DNA of 33,680 nt, taken from positions 1 to 33,680 of the IMG/VR virus record IMGVR_UViG_3300044634_000382. The stretch is one strand, 5' to 3'. This document shows positions 15,964 to 24,800 of this stretch, in pieces (the stretch's first letter is position 1; each line of letters begins with the position of its first letter). A program made the translations under genes and the position numbers. Below the pieces are notes generated by a model that saw nothing but the letters and a program-made list of their open reading frames with translations, was not told the DNA's origin and ran no database searches. The DNA comes from a virus.

Positions 15964-16700
15964 TATGCGGTCCCTTCACTGAATGGATCAACTTCTGACC
16001 AGTCAAAGATGTCATCAGCTTCTGCTTGAATCTCTTCGTTGTCGGAGTTGTAATCGTGTGTTTGTGAATCAAGATTATAGGCAGCTTCTACAATATGGTA
16101 GCCATCTTGATCTGTAATAGCATATCCATCCTGAGTAAGGATACGGAATGCAGACATATTGGTTGTGAACTCACGCTCGATATTATCGATAGCGTCGATA
16201 CCTGTAGCAAGTCTTTCGCCTGAGTATTCATATACTTCGCAGACCATGTCGTAGACTTGTAGTCCACCTAGCTGGAAGAAGATAGCTCTGTCGCTGACAT
16301 ACTTAATTTGGTATATCTGAGGTCTGCCAGGGTTCAGCGTAAAGTAGATCAGATCGCCTTCACGTGGTACATCCTTGCCAATGTAGCTACCGATTTCGTC
16401 GTTGAAGGTTCTCTTCGCAATAGAGAATGTTACCTGATCGCGGATCTGCAGACCAAACTTCGAAAGGAATACACCATCCCCTTCATACCCATCAACTGAC
16501 TTAATGTATACGTCGACGAGATATGCAGAGTTGTAGATTGAAAGGGAGTCTTCACCGTAAATCTCATCCAGATCTTCGATCTGTCTTGGGCAATAGTAAA
16601 CATCGTTGCCGTACATTCTGACAGATTCAACTACCAGATCGTCGATCAACTGCTGTTCGTTAGAGGCACCAAAGTTATTGAAATACAGTGAAGCTACCAC
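15963..16700 (-). CDS. gp14: Neck protein gp14
   Basis: 245 aa (T4 gp14 is 256 aa). The family hallmark is VVESVRMYGNDVYYCPRQIE followed by DLDEIYGEDS, near residues 23-52, nearly the same as in T4 (SIQMRGVDVYYVPRE...LDEIYGEDS). gp14 with gp13 forms the connector between the filled head and the tail. The start is a GTG at 16700, three bases after the gp13 stop, with GGAT just upstream; no in-frame ATG is available near the conserved N-terminus. The stop overlaps the gp15 ATG. Confidence 0.93.
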   Translation of the reverse strand: MVASLYFNNFGASNEQQLIDDLVVESVRMYGNDVYYCPRQIEDLDEIYGEDSLSIYNSAYLVDVYIKSVDGYEGDGVFLSKFGLQIRDQVTFSIAKRTFNDEIGSYIGKDVPREGDLIYFTLNPGRPQIYQIKYVSDRAIFFQLGGLQVYDMVCEVYEYSGERLATGIDAIDNIEREFTTNMSAFRILTQDGYAITDQDGYHIVEAAYNLDSQTHDYNSDNEEIQAEADDIFDWSEVDPFSEGTA

Positions 16701-16703
16701 AAG

Positions 16704-17447
16704 TTATCCAATCATGTCAGTAACAGGAAGACTGAAGGAAGAGATCATCTCATCTTCCATCTTCTGGAGTTCGACAGTAGCATCGTCGTAAATCTTTTCG
16801 CCATTGAACTGGACGCCGCCTGGAAGTTGCATTCCAGTAAACTTAGTCAGGTTCGAACCCCACTGTCTCTTAATCAGAGCAGTGGTGTAGTTCTGAAGCC
16901 ATCTGTCGCCCCATGCATCAGTATAGGTATTAGGATCAATAACTTCGTAGGCTTCTACTAATAGAAACACACCTATGTCAAGTGTGCCCCAATCCATGTC
17001 GATATACAATTTGTTTGTATGGCGGTTGAATCGTAGAGGCTGCTTACCAACAAGAAGTTCTGTGATAAGACCAAGATGTTCCATAACCATATAGTAAGGA
17101 ACCATCGAAACAGATGTCAGTGTATAGAGATCGTTCAGTGCAATCTGATAACGGATATTGAACATATCATCAGACGTCATCGAAGGATCGCCGATAGAAA
17201 ACACGTTTACCGCTCCCAGAACGTTCTCTGGCAGCGTGATGTACTTGTTGTTCATGTCTGTCTGAGTGACCTGATGCTTGTAGTAGATCTTCTCGGTGCC
17301 ATCAAAGTGATAGTCCCAGTAATACTTGAGAGCTTCATCGATACGATCTTCTACCTGATCGTCGTCGACGTTGATCTCGATTACTGGTTTACCTAGCTTA
17401 CGGAGGCAATATTCTTTGAAAGCGGCTCTTGTTGTGGGCACAGCCAT
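16704..17447 (-). CDS. gp13: Neck protein gp13
   Basis: 247 aa, beside T4 gp13 (309 aa) in the 13-14-15 block. Recognisable segments are TTRAAFKEYCLRKLGKPVIE, the VDDDQVEDRIDEALKYYWDY helix and WLQNYTTALIKRQWGSNLTK near 180-200, typical of the gp13 head-completion family. It attaches to the portal after packaging. The ATG at 17447 has an AGGA 11 bases upstream and a late promoter whose sequence overlaps the end of the preceding oxygenase gene. It is the first gene of the neck-packaging operon. Confidence 0.92.
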   Translation of the reverse strand: MAVPTTRAAFKEYCLRKLGKPVIEINVDDDQVEDRIDEALKYYWDYHFDGTEKIYYKHQVTQTDMNNKYITLPENVLGAVNVFSIGDPSMTSDDMFNIRYQIALNDLYTLTSVSMVPYYMVMEHLGLITELLVGKQPLRFNRHTNKLYIDMDWGTLDIGVFLLVEAYEVIDPNTYTDAWGDRWLQNYTTALIKRQWGSNLTKFTGMQLPGGVQFNGEKIYDDATVELQKMEDEMISSFSLPVTDMIG

Positions 17448-17476
17448 AGTGTCTCATTCCTCGGTTTCTTTTTGTC

Positions 17477-17484
17477 TATTTATC
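17477..17484 (-). promoter_or_regulatory. T4-type late promoter (GATAAATA) for the neck/packaging operon
   Basis: Minus-strand GATAAATA, 30 bases before the gp13 ATG. It includes the TAA stop of the upstream oxygenase gene. Confidence 0.62.
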
Positions 17485-18049
17485 GAAACTTAGGACCTTG
17501 GATCCAAGACACCAGCGAACGGCGCTCGCCTTTGGTGACTGCAGTCACTCTATGATTCAAGAACGAAGGAAACACCAGGACCGAGCCCTTTGCCTTGATC
17601 TGATCTGCAGGCACTTGTGCATACTGAGAGTCTAGCTCGAAGTCGCCACCCTCATATTCAGAAGGATCGGATAGCTGAATCACGATCGAAAGTTTACGGT
17701 CGTATGCGGTAGGGTTTGCCCAGAACGTATCACAGTGCCAATCATACTTGCCTTTTTGCTCGGCAGTATACTTTGTGTACTGAATGTCTGGAAGGTAGTT
17801 GATATCGAAACCGAATGCATTCCTATTGGCTTCATTTGCATAATACCATAGCGTCTCTGTGACAAACCGACTCTGTCCGTCATTTGGATTGATCCACCTG
17901 ATCTCACTTGATCTGGCATCATTGTTGAATGTGGATCCATCAAACCCAAGGCCAGCATTTGCTGTGGGGTATTGATCACCAATGTCGATAATACTTTGTA
18001 CTTGCGCATCACTCAACGAAGCGTGCCAAAATTGCCATAACTGATTCAT
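17480..18049 (-). CDS. Fe(II)/2-oxoglutarate dioxygenase, prolyl-4-hydroxylase/PiuC type
   Basis: 189 aa from the ATG at 18049, which overlaps the upstream stop (ATGA) and has AGGA nine bases before it. A TTG at 18070 is a weaker choice. The double-stranded beta-helix iron site is complete: His105-x-Asp107 in YDWHCDTFW, His166 in FPSFLNHRVTAV and the 2-oxoglutarate-binding Arg of KGERRSLVSWIQGP (176-177). The SIVIQLSDPSEYEGGDFEL stretch is typical of prolyl 4-hydroxylase-like enzymes. These enzymes use O2, Fe(II) and 2-oxoglutarate to hydroxylate a substrate; the substrate here is unknown. Similar genes are common in cyanophages. Neighbours are a second oxygenase, a sulfotransferase and a desaturase. 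Confidence 0.88.
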   Translation of the reverse strand: MNQLWQFWHASLSDAQVQSIIDIGDQYPTANAGLGFDGSTFNNDARSSEIRWINPNDGQSRFVTETLWYYANEANRNAFGFDINYLPDIQYTKYTAEQKGKYDWHCDTFWANPTAYDRKLSIVIQLSDPSEYEGGDFELDSQYAQVPADQIKAKGSVLVFPSFLNHRVTAVTKGERRSLVSWIQGPKFR

Positions 18050-18666
18050 AGATTCATATCCTCGGGCCAAAAATTAATCATCATACTCTTTCTCTCACCT
18101 TCAACTACTGTATTTATCCAGTGAAAATATCTACTACCCTCGAAGTATATAATGTCGTTATCTCGAGGCATGAATGTTTCGTGGGGGCTATTCTTAATAG
18201 TTTCTGCATCAACCTTCATTGGCTCTGAACAATCAAACCAGTCTAGATCAGATATACAAAGCTCACCACCAATTGTATTACCGACCTTAAGATAACAACC
18301 TATTGTTATAGGTGACATTATAAGACTCTTATCTACTGTATGAAGCCAGGATGAGTCCTGTACAACCGACCCTGCTCTTATAAGGTGATTATAATCACAG
18401 TGGGGTTGAAGACTTTGTCCACTAACTTGATGTTGGAACCAATACTCAATAATCTTACCTGTGCAATCGTATTGCTCTACTTCAAGGAGTTTAAGAACAG
18501 CGTATTCGATCTGAGTCTTTGGCTCGTTCCATTTGAAGAAGTTTGTATAATCTTCGAGATTTATAGTCGTTGGTTTTGATTCAAAGTAGGGAGCTGTTAG
18601 GAATACGGCCGCAAGCTCAGGACTCAGCACCGACTTCTTCGTAATCTTTGATTGACCATGGGACAT
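18046..18666 (-). CDS. Second Fe(II)/2-oxoglutarate-dependent oxygenase
   Basis: 206 aa from the ATG at 18666, which has AAGG eight bases upstream; the open frame reaches 18687 but only with a TTG. The iron-binding facial triad is visible: His89-x-Asp91 (LQPHCDYNH) and His182 (SRYFHWINTV). Arg192 in VEGERKSMMINFWP is the likely 2-oxoglutarate anchor. It lacks close similarity to the neighbouring oxygenase outside these motifs, so it is not a recent duplicate. It overlaps the sulfotransferase gene by 50 bases and the next oxygenase by 4. Substrate unknown; prolyl/aspartyl or small-molecule hydroxylation are both possible. Confidence 0.82.
   Translation of the reverse strand: MSHGQSKITKKSVLSPELAAVFLTAPYFESKPTTINLEDYTNFFKWNEPKTQIEYAVLKLLEVEQYDCTGKIIEYWFQHQVSGQSLQPHCDYNHLIRAGSVVQDSSWLHTVDKSLIMSPITIGCYLKVGNTIGGELCISDLDWFDCSEPMKVDAETIKNSPHETFMPRDNDIIYFEGSRYFHWINTVVEGERKSMMINFWPEDMNL
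18111..18118 (-). promoter_or_regulatory. Possible internal late promoter (GATAAATA) before the PiuC-type oxygenase
   Basis: Minus-strand GATAAATA inside the coding sequence of the second oxygenase, 62 bases before the ATG at 18049. It may be chance: a similar octamer occurs inside gp17 with no gene start after it. Confidence 0.3.
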
Positions 18667-19426
18667 TGTTGAACCTTCCATTAACAAATGCTACATTCTC
18701 TTTAAACGTTTTTGTGCTACAGAACGCTTCGATGAATCCTTGAGGAGCGCACTGCCCGTACGTTCCTTTATTTACCGGCTCTGTATCAATGGGTTTACGT
18801 GCTATGCCAAGTCTATCACAAACAAGATCCATGTTCGTCTGTTCGAACAGATCTTCAAAGAAGAAGTACAGGGGTTCATCAAACACACTATCAAGCGCCT
18901 CTATTGTTCGCTTGTACTCGGGTGCAAGATATGATCCTACAAACAGCTGAGCAATGGGATGCATTTGAAAATCATACCTACTCGAAAGATCAGATATGTT
19001 TTCTATAATTGCTGCTTTCGTAGGATCTACACGCGCCCAGCCTGATCTCTTATGATAGTAGATGTAATCATAAAACATGTTCCAGCAAGACCAAGCGCGA
19101 TCGATTGGATTACGCATTATGTAAACTGGTACAACATCTATTCCTTTATCTGCCAAGCCGTCTTTAAAAAATCTATAGACATTATCACTACTACCCTCAT
19201 AGTGAGTGAAGTCCCCAGTCGGCTTGTCTAGAGATGCAACATGGTCGAACCAAGACTTAATGTCTTTCTTGAACTCGTGAGACTTTGTGAGAGTCGGAAC
19301 AAACGTATCACGCTCGATGATGTTTAACTCTTTCCCACATGATATAAAATCAGGGTGCGTTTCAAAGTATTTGTAGAACCAGGTAGTGCCGGCTTTTTCA
19401 GCACCAACATTCATTAGAAACTTCAT
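18617..19426 (-). CDS. Sulfotransferase (PAPS-dependent, heparan-sulfate type fold)
   Basis: 269 aa. The N-terminal MNVGAEKAGTTWFYKYFETH, residues 5-24, is the 5'-phosphosulfate-binding loop of PAPS sulfotransferases. VYIMRNPIDRAWSCW, residues 101-115, is the 3'-phosphate-binding motif (R-N-P...R-A-x-S). The C-terminal NGRFNNVPWSIKDYEEV is plausible for this family. It would transfer sulfate from PAPS to a hydroxyl or amino group of a glycan, lipid or protein. The acceptor is not known. No signal peptide is seen, so it should act in the host cytoplasm. The ATG at 19426 overlaps the upstream stop (ATGA). A cell-surface or virion glycan target is inference. Confidence 0.85.
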   Translation of the reverse strand: MKFLMNVGAEKAGTTWFYKYFETHPDFISCGKELNIIERDTFVPTLTKSHEFKKDIKSWFDHVASLDKPTGDFTHYEGSSDNVYRFFKDGLADKGIDVVPVYIMRNPIDRAWSCWNMFYDYIYYHKRSGWARVDPTKAAIIENISDLSSRYDFQMHPIAQLFVGSYLAPEYKRTIEALDSVFDEPLYFFFEDLFEQTNMDLVCDRLGIARKPIDTEPVNKGTYGQCAPQGFIEAFCSTKTFKENVAFVNGRFNNVPWSIKDYEEVGAES

Positions 19427-19971
19427 GCAGCACTCGGATCGACTAACGTGTATGTTATCAACTCGCTGTCAAACGTTTCGAATGTCCAGTTTGGAGATGA
19501 TGGTGTCATTGAATGTGTAGCAGTTGATTCAAGTTGATAACAAGACAATAGATCTATGGCAGCTGGTATGTTCGATCCTACAGGAAAGTAAGCACTGACA
19601 CGGGAGATGTTGTGCGATGTGAGAAAGTCGTAGCGCGCCTGAGAAATATCATCACGCCATGCCCATAAAGTGCTTCCATCTTTGTTGGGACCTAAAAAGG
19701 AGAATCTGCTGTAAAGTGTACTATCTACAACGTTACCTATATTGTAAAAAATAGTCAGATCATCGTCCATCATTTTCATTACAAAAGCAGACGGAGTTCT
19801 CAAGATTGGTTGCAGCATTTGCTCTAAAAAAGATATCTTTAGTTGTCGTGTATCAGCTTCAACAGGAAACTTCATATTTTGTTCCAGTTGTTGAAATGAA
19901 ACTTCAATTAAAGGTCTTAAATCTTCCATAGTTAAAGAAGCTGCGTCTATCTTACTAAACGTGTACGCCAT
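19423..19971 (-). CDS. Unknown protein in the accessory cassette
   Basis: 182 aa, family not recognised. The N-terminal half is helical (LTMEDLRPLIEVSFQQLEQN). The middle is beta-rich with aromatic residues (DLTIFYNIGN, STLYSRFSFLGPN). The C-terminal part has a stretch, RYDFLTSHNISRVSAYFPVG followed by SNIPAAIDLLSCYQLE, that loosely recalls the end of a GNAT acyltransferase, but no acetyl-CoA-binding signature is clear. The ATG at 19971 has AGGAAACAG upstream and lies 17 bases inside the desaturase gene; the stop overlaps the sulfotransferase start. It is therefore co-expressed with both. Acyltransferase function is a low-confidence guess. Confidence 0.7.
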   Translation of the reverse strand: MAYTFSKIDAASLTMEDLRPLIEVSFQQLEQNMKFPVEADTRQLKISFLEQMLQPILRTPSAFVMKMMDDDLTIFYNIGNVVDSTLYSRFSFLGPNKDGSTLWAWRDDISQARYDFLTSHNISRVSAYFPVGSNIPAAIDLLSCYQLESTATHSMTPSSPNWTFETFDSELITYTLVDPSAA

Positions 19972-20686
19972 TTCTGTTTCCTATCAAATTAGCGCAGAAT
20001 ACATGAAACTTACCGACATGATTCCATGTGCTATGATGTTGCTTGTGATCTCCATCTCCAAAGCTAAACAAGTGTAGCCAAGGAGACTTTTTTGCGCCGG
20101 TTTCATTGTCATGTGCATAAGTAAATATGAGAGACGTGGTAATCATGTAAGCATTTGGAATCAACCATACGAATACAAGGCCATTGACACCAGCTACGAT
20201 GAATGCAAGTAACGGTAAAGATAACATAACAGACCAGTAGCCTATTGGTTTTTCTAACCAATCTATCACTTTATCTTTGAATAGCCTCTTGAAAACAAGT
20301 GCATGCTTGCGTTCATACTTTGTTACTCGGTGATACCAAAAGAATAGAGCCTTCCATCCCTTATGTTTAGGACTGTGAGGATCATGTTCTGTATCCGCAT
20401 AAACATGATGAGCATAGTGAGCAATTGCCCATGAACGAGGCGGATGAAGTGTAGCCTGCATTCCAATCCAATACAGTAACAGTTGTACCGGTCTTGAAAA
20501 TTTAAACGTGCCATGACATACACCATGGTGATAAGCAATACTCATTCCGTACATAGCAAGCATGAAACTTACTGCTAATGAAATACCCCACCACCATAAA
20601 GGTGCTGTAGCAAAGAATAATGCATACAACAACCCTATAAAAGACACAACTTGTATTACTGTGTGGTAAAAACGTCTATACATCAT
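19955..20686 (-). CDS. Membrane fatty-acid desaturase (delta-9/stearoyl-CoA type)
   Basis: 243 aa integral-membrane di-iron desaturase. All three histidine boxes are present: HHGVCH (53-58), HYAHH (90-94) and HKQHH (214-218). There are hydrophobic segments at about 10-50, 68-80 and 155-190, giving a four-helix arrangement with the His boxes in the cytosol. It introduces a cis double bond in acyl chains of membrane lipids. At 243 aa it is a compact bacterial/cyanobacterial-type enzyme. Desaturases are known as auxiliary genes in cyanophages. The start shares bases with the stop of the 183-aa gene, and the gene heads the enzyme cassette. It is likely to alter host membrane fluidity during infection; this is inference. 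Confidence 0.9.
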   Translation of the reverse strand: MMYRRFYHTVIQVVSFIGLLYALFFATAPLWWWGISLAVSFMLAMYGMSIAYHHGVCHGTFKFSRPVQLLLYWIGMQATLHPPRSWAIAHYAHHVYADTEHDPHSPKHKGWKALFFWYHRVTKYERKHALVFKRLFKDKVIDWLEKPIGYWSVMLSLPLLAFIVAGVNGLVFVWLIPNAYMITTSLIFTYAHDNETGAKKSPWLHLFSFGDGDHKQHHSTWNHVGKFHVFCANLIGNRNGVHV

Positions 20687-21237
20687 TAGAATTTGATTAG
20701 GCAGTGAATCGTTCCTGAAGTCGGCATGTCGTAATTTACAATTGCGAAGCTATTAGCTTGGGCGTTGAATGAACGTGATGTGTTGGCTAATACAACACGT
20801 GAAATATCTCCCCCCTTATAGCCAGCTGTGATTGAGGCGTTGCCAGGCCAATTATTAGCGTTATTGTCTTCTCTTAAAGCTACAACTGTAAGACCTGGGT
20901 CATATAAGTTATCTTCATATAAGGCTTCTAGAAAGCTAGCTGCTGCAAACTGAACCATACCATTTGATTCATTTGGACTAATAGATCCCATAACACCTAT
21001 AAGAGTAGGTTGAACGCTCCAACCATCGTTGTTTGCACTAAAGTATTTGGTAGATTCGTAAAAACGAGCAGGGTTAATTGTAAACCCCTCGCTATCATAT
21101 AGATCACTAAAAGCAATGGCGCCCGAACCCCCGTATCTGTCGCGCATCTCGGACATAGAGATAGAACTACCTGTAGCACGATTGATGTGCGTACGCATAT
21201 CATTCATTGAGATGGCGCCAGATGCGGGGGTCGGCAT
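20686..21237 (-). CDS. Probable virion-associated protein with repeated ISM-x2-MR motif
   Basis: 183 aa. The first 50 residues contain three short related units: GAISMNDMRTHI, SSISMSEMRDRY and GAIAFSDLYDS. Such (A/S)I-S-(M/L)-x-D-(M/V)-R units occur at the N-terminus of many phage tail-associated proteins. The remainder (about 55-183) is beta-rich (GFTINPARFYESTKYFSAN, GWSVQPTLIGVMGSI). The ATG at 21237 has AAGGAT upstream and lies three bases after the 67-aa gene. The precise role is unknown; a fibre- or baseplate-associated protein is the most likely guess. Confidence 0.68.
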   Translation of the reverse strand: MPTPASGAISMNDMRTHINRATGSSISMSEMRDRYGGSGAIAFSDLYDSEGFTINPARFYESTKYFSANNDGWSVQPTLIGVMGSISPNESNGMVQFAAASFLEALYEDNLYDPGLTVVALREDNNANNWPGNASITAGYKGGDISRVVLANTSRSFNAQANSFAIVNYDMPTSGTIHCLIKF

Positions 21238-21240
21238 TTC

Positions 21241-21444
21241 TTATCCTTGCGGTTGACCCAGCTGTGCCTGAGCCTGCTGGAAGAGTTTCTTTAGAACAGG
21301 ATCCACAATGCGGTGTGGGAGTTCCTGTAGTCCACCCATGATGATGTTCAATTCATTGACGTCCACTGTAAGGTTTACAGTAGGAGCTGGTTGAGCCTGT
21401 TGGTTTTCAACTAGCTTCGAGTCGAGTTCTGGATTAGTAGCCAT
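21241..21444 (-). CDS. Small hypothetical protein, Gln/Pro-rich ends
   Basis: 67 aa from the ATG at 21444 (MATNPELDSKLVENQQAQPA), which has a strong AAGGAG eight bases upstream. The open frame extends to 21519, but that part overlaps the previous gene and lacks a ribosome site. A Gln/Ala/Pro-rich N-terminal segment is followed by VNLTVDVNELNIIMGGLQEL and a helix ending in QQAQAQLGQPQG. Small proteins with this layout are common beside fibre genes in marine T4-like phages. Function unknown. Confidence 0.68.
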   Translation of the reverse strand: MATNPELDSKLVENQQAQPAPTVNLTVDVNELNIIMGGLQELPHRIVDPVLKKLFQQAQAQLGQPQG

Positions 21445-21461
21445 GATATATTCTCCTTGAA

Positions 21462-21860
21462 TTATGTATTGGCAATTGGGGTTGTGGTTGGAACAGTATT
21501 TGATCCTGGAGGAGCCCATGGAAGGGCATCTGAATTGACTTCGACCATCGGACGAACGATAGCGTCAATCTGCTTCTGGATCTGCTCATCGATGTGAGCC
21601 TTGTAGCCAGGGTTTCCGTTGACCACAGCCTGGATCCAACCAAGAACCTGAGCCTCGGTAAGATCTTCGTATGTGGTAAATTCTTCTGGATCCACCTGAT
21701 CTGGTTCGAACGGTGTTGCGCCGTGGAACGTACCAGAGTTATCATCTTCATCCGTACCGGTGCATTCCCAGTGCGTCTGAACGATAATGTCGTTGAGTTC
21801 TGCAGAAGGATCGTCCTGCTTCTTCAGACTCTTAATTTTCCATGTATATGTAAGTGCCAT
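21462..21860 (-). CDS. Conserved marine-phage hypothetical protein, acidic
   Basis: 132 aa beginning MALTYTWKIKSLKKQDDPSA. A short beta-rich N-terminal part (IVQTHWECTGTDEDDNSG) is followed by the acidic FEPDQVDPEEFTTYEDLTEA stretch and a C-terminal Pro/Thr tail (PWAPPGSNTVPTTTPIANT). I recognise the layout as one often found next to fibre genes in cyanophage-like genomes, with no assigned function. The ATG at 21860 is one base from the fibre stop, with AGAGG upstream, and a TATAAATA box sits in the end of the fibre gene. Confidence 0.72.
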   Translation of the reverse strand: MALTYTWKIKSLKKQDDPSAELNDIIVQTHWECTGTDEDDNSGTFHGATPFEPDQVDPEEFTTYEDLTEAQVLGWIQAVVNGNPGYKAHIDEQIQKQIDAIVRPMVEVNSDALPWAPPGSNTVPTTTPIANT

Positions 21861-21861
21861 C

Positions 21862-24800
21862 TTAACCTCTGTTGTTTTGAATGGAGTTGATTTTGTCTTC
21901 TAGCTTATTTATATGAGTTTGTTGCTCTTTAATTGCTTCGATCAAGAGTCCGACCATGTTGCCATAACGTACGGCTTTAAATGTTTCGGTTCCTGCGGGG
22001 TCTGTAGCTTCATAGATTACTTCTGGTAAAACTTCCTCTACTTCTTGAGCAATCACACCAGTTGAACGGGATCCATCTTTTTTGTAGTTAAAGTTTACAC
22101 CGTTTAGTGTAAGTAGTTTCTCGAGTGCGTTTGGAATGTTTTCAATATTGTATTTTAGATTTATATCAGATGGAGAACCGTATGCTGTAATGTCCCCAGA
22201 AGCAATTACTGCACCGCCGCTAGTAAGTGCAACCACGGCTCCACCAGTTCTATTGCCGCTGTGGACACGAACTCCATTGGAGAAACGCATTGCGCAGTAA
22301 CCATCATTTAGGTCTACAATATCTCCATCATCTGCAAGGATAATACCTTGCCCTGTTACGTTGCCAACGGATACGTGAATTCCACCAGCAACAGTCAAGG
22401 CGTTCGCAGCTGTGCTCGAACCGTCAAAATAATATGCGGTATTGTTACTGTCATAGAAGATTGGTGCGCGTGACGAAGCGGCTGATTCTGAGTATCTACC
22501 AGCACCGAATACCCAGAAGTTATCGTTGGAAGCTGAACCCGACCAGTTCTGTACAACAAGATCGTTACCACTACCACGAACAGAAGCGTTTGGAGTGCTA
22601 TCCGGCGAGGTGTCTGTATTGAAAGCTACTCTGACGTTATTGCCATTAAGCCAGATTTCGCCATTAGCCCAGATTACACCCTGTGTAACCGATGTGGCCC
22701 CACCGAGCGCAATAGAGGACATAACAGAGCTGCCGGCAGGGTCTGTGTAATACGTAGTGTTATTGCTATCGTAGAAGATAGGTCCGCGTGACGATGTTAG
22801 CGCCGTGAAGTTGCCCGACATATCTAGTTGAATTAAGCTGTTTGAAGCTGACCACCCACCAATACGGAATACGTTGTCGCTGTCGAGGCCCATGTTAACC
22901 GCGAATACACCAGCACGGTGGAACGCCATTGTAGCGCCTAGACCACCGGTAGCATATGCTTGCAGTGGAGCGCTATTATCTGATGTATTTCTGTTAGATA
23001 GAAAATAACCAAACCCAGTAATTATTGTACTAATGTTGGACGCCGCGGCATCAGCAAAATTCCAATAATACGCAGTGTTGGTGCTATCATAGTAGATAGG
23101 TGCGCGTAGCGAGGCAGCGCCTTCAGCATAATCCCCAGCGATTGTCAGGGCTAAAGAGTTACCGCACCAGAAATTGAATGTACCACTGGAAGAACCACTT
23201 GACTGGAACTGCACATTTGTTGCCGCAACACTAGGCGTAGGTGCCCCACTGTATCCGGTCCTGATCCAGAGGCTTTGGGTGCCCGTAGTGCTGATTAATT
23301 GAAAGCCACCGGTGGTATTTTGGTTAACTTTAAACTCACCAAAAACATTCGAACCAGCATTTGGATCGATGTAATATGCAGTGTTGCTATAATCATAAAA
23401 GATTGTTGCACGCATCTCACTCGAAGCAACAACTCTACCGCTCCCCCAGTTTGTCCCACCTGCTGATAATCCACATAACATCGAGCCGTTAATGACTTGG
23501 TGATGCCACGTGGCGCTATCTGATAAATTCCATACCGGACCATAGCTTTCAGTTAAGCGAGCACCAGTGGCATTGCCCGTAGACGCGCCAGAATTGACAA
23601 GAGCAAGTGTTCCGGTTAAGTTAATTCCTGCACCGGCGCTTATTGCACTGCTAAAGGTTTTCACACCTGCAAGTGTTTGATCACCGCTTGTAAGTCCTGT
23701 GGAACCAGTAAAGCCAATCGGACCTTGTGGCCCAGTAGCTCCTTGAGCGCCCTGAGCCCCTTGCGGACCTTGTGGCCCAGTAGGTCCGGCAGGACCTTGA
23801 GCCCCTAGCGATCCGGTAAAGCCAATTGGACCTTGAGGACCTGTAGGACCTGCAGGTCCCTGAGGACCGGTAGCACCCTGAGGTCCTTGAGCACCCAATG
23901 AACCAGTAAAACCGATTGGACCTTGTGGACCTGTAGGACCGGCAGGTCCTTGTGGACCAGTCGCACCCTGAGGTCCTTGAGCCCCTAATGAACCAGTAAA
24001 GCCTATTGGACCCTGGGGACCCGTAGGGCCAGCAGGTCCTTGAGCCCCTTGTGGACCTTGAGCACCTAATGAACCAGTAAAGCCTATAGGACCTTGCGGT
24101 CCTGTAGCCCCCTGAGGCCCCTGCGCGCCAAGCGATCCGGTAAAGCCAATTGGGCCCTGAGCTCCTTGAGCCCCTTGCGATCCAGTAAATCCGATTGGTC
24201 CTTGAGCACCTTGAGCACCCTGAGGCCCCTGGGCTCCTTGTGCTCCAAGTGAACCAGTAAACCCAATAGGTCCCTGAGCACCCAGCGATCCAGTAAAACC
24301 GATTGGTCCTTGTGGACCAGTAGCACCCTGAGGTCCTTGAGCACCCAATGACCCCGTGAAGCCAATTGGACCTTGAGCGCCTAGTGAACCAGTGAAACCA
24401 ATAGGACCTTGCGATCCAACGAATCCGGTATCACCCTTATCACCTGTTCTGACAAAAGTAACAATAACATCTAGGTTATTTGCAAACGATGTAGCTCCAC
24501 TCAACCAGGCTACTGGAACAGAGAAGCTATTTGCGCCATGAGAGTGTGCGCCAACAATAGTAAAATCAGCAGAGTTTAATGTATTAGCTTGTTCAAAGGC
24601 TTTGAACGTGCCTTTAACTGCAGATGTCGAATCATCAATTGTTTGCAAGAAGTTGTAGTTATTAGCACTAAGTTGATCAAGAAAATTGATATAAAGTGTG
24701 TTTGCTGTAGATAGATTTGAGTTATTGAAGGCCATGAAGCCGCTTGCAGGAGTAGTATTTGTAGTATTACTGCTGAACAGATACTCAAAGGAAGCTCCGC

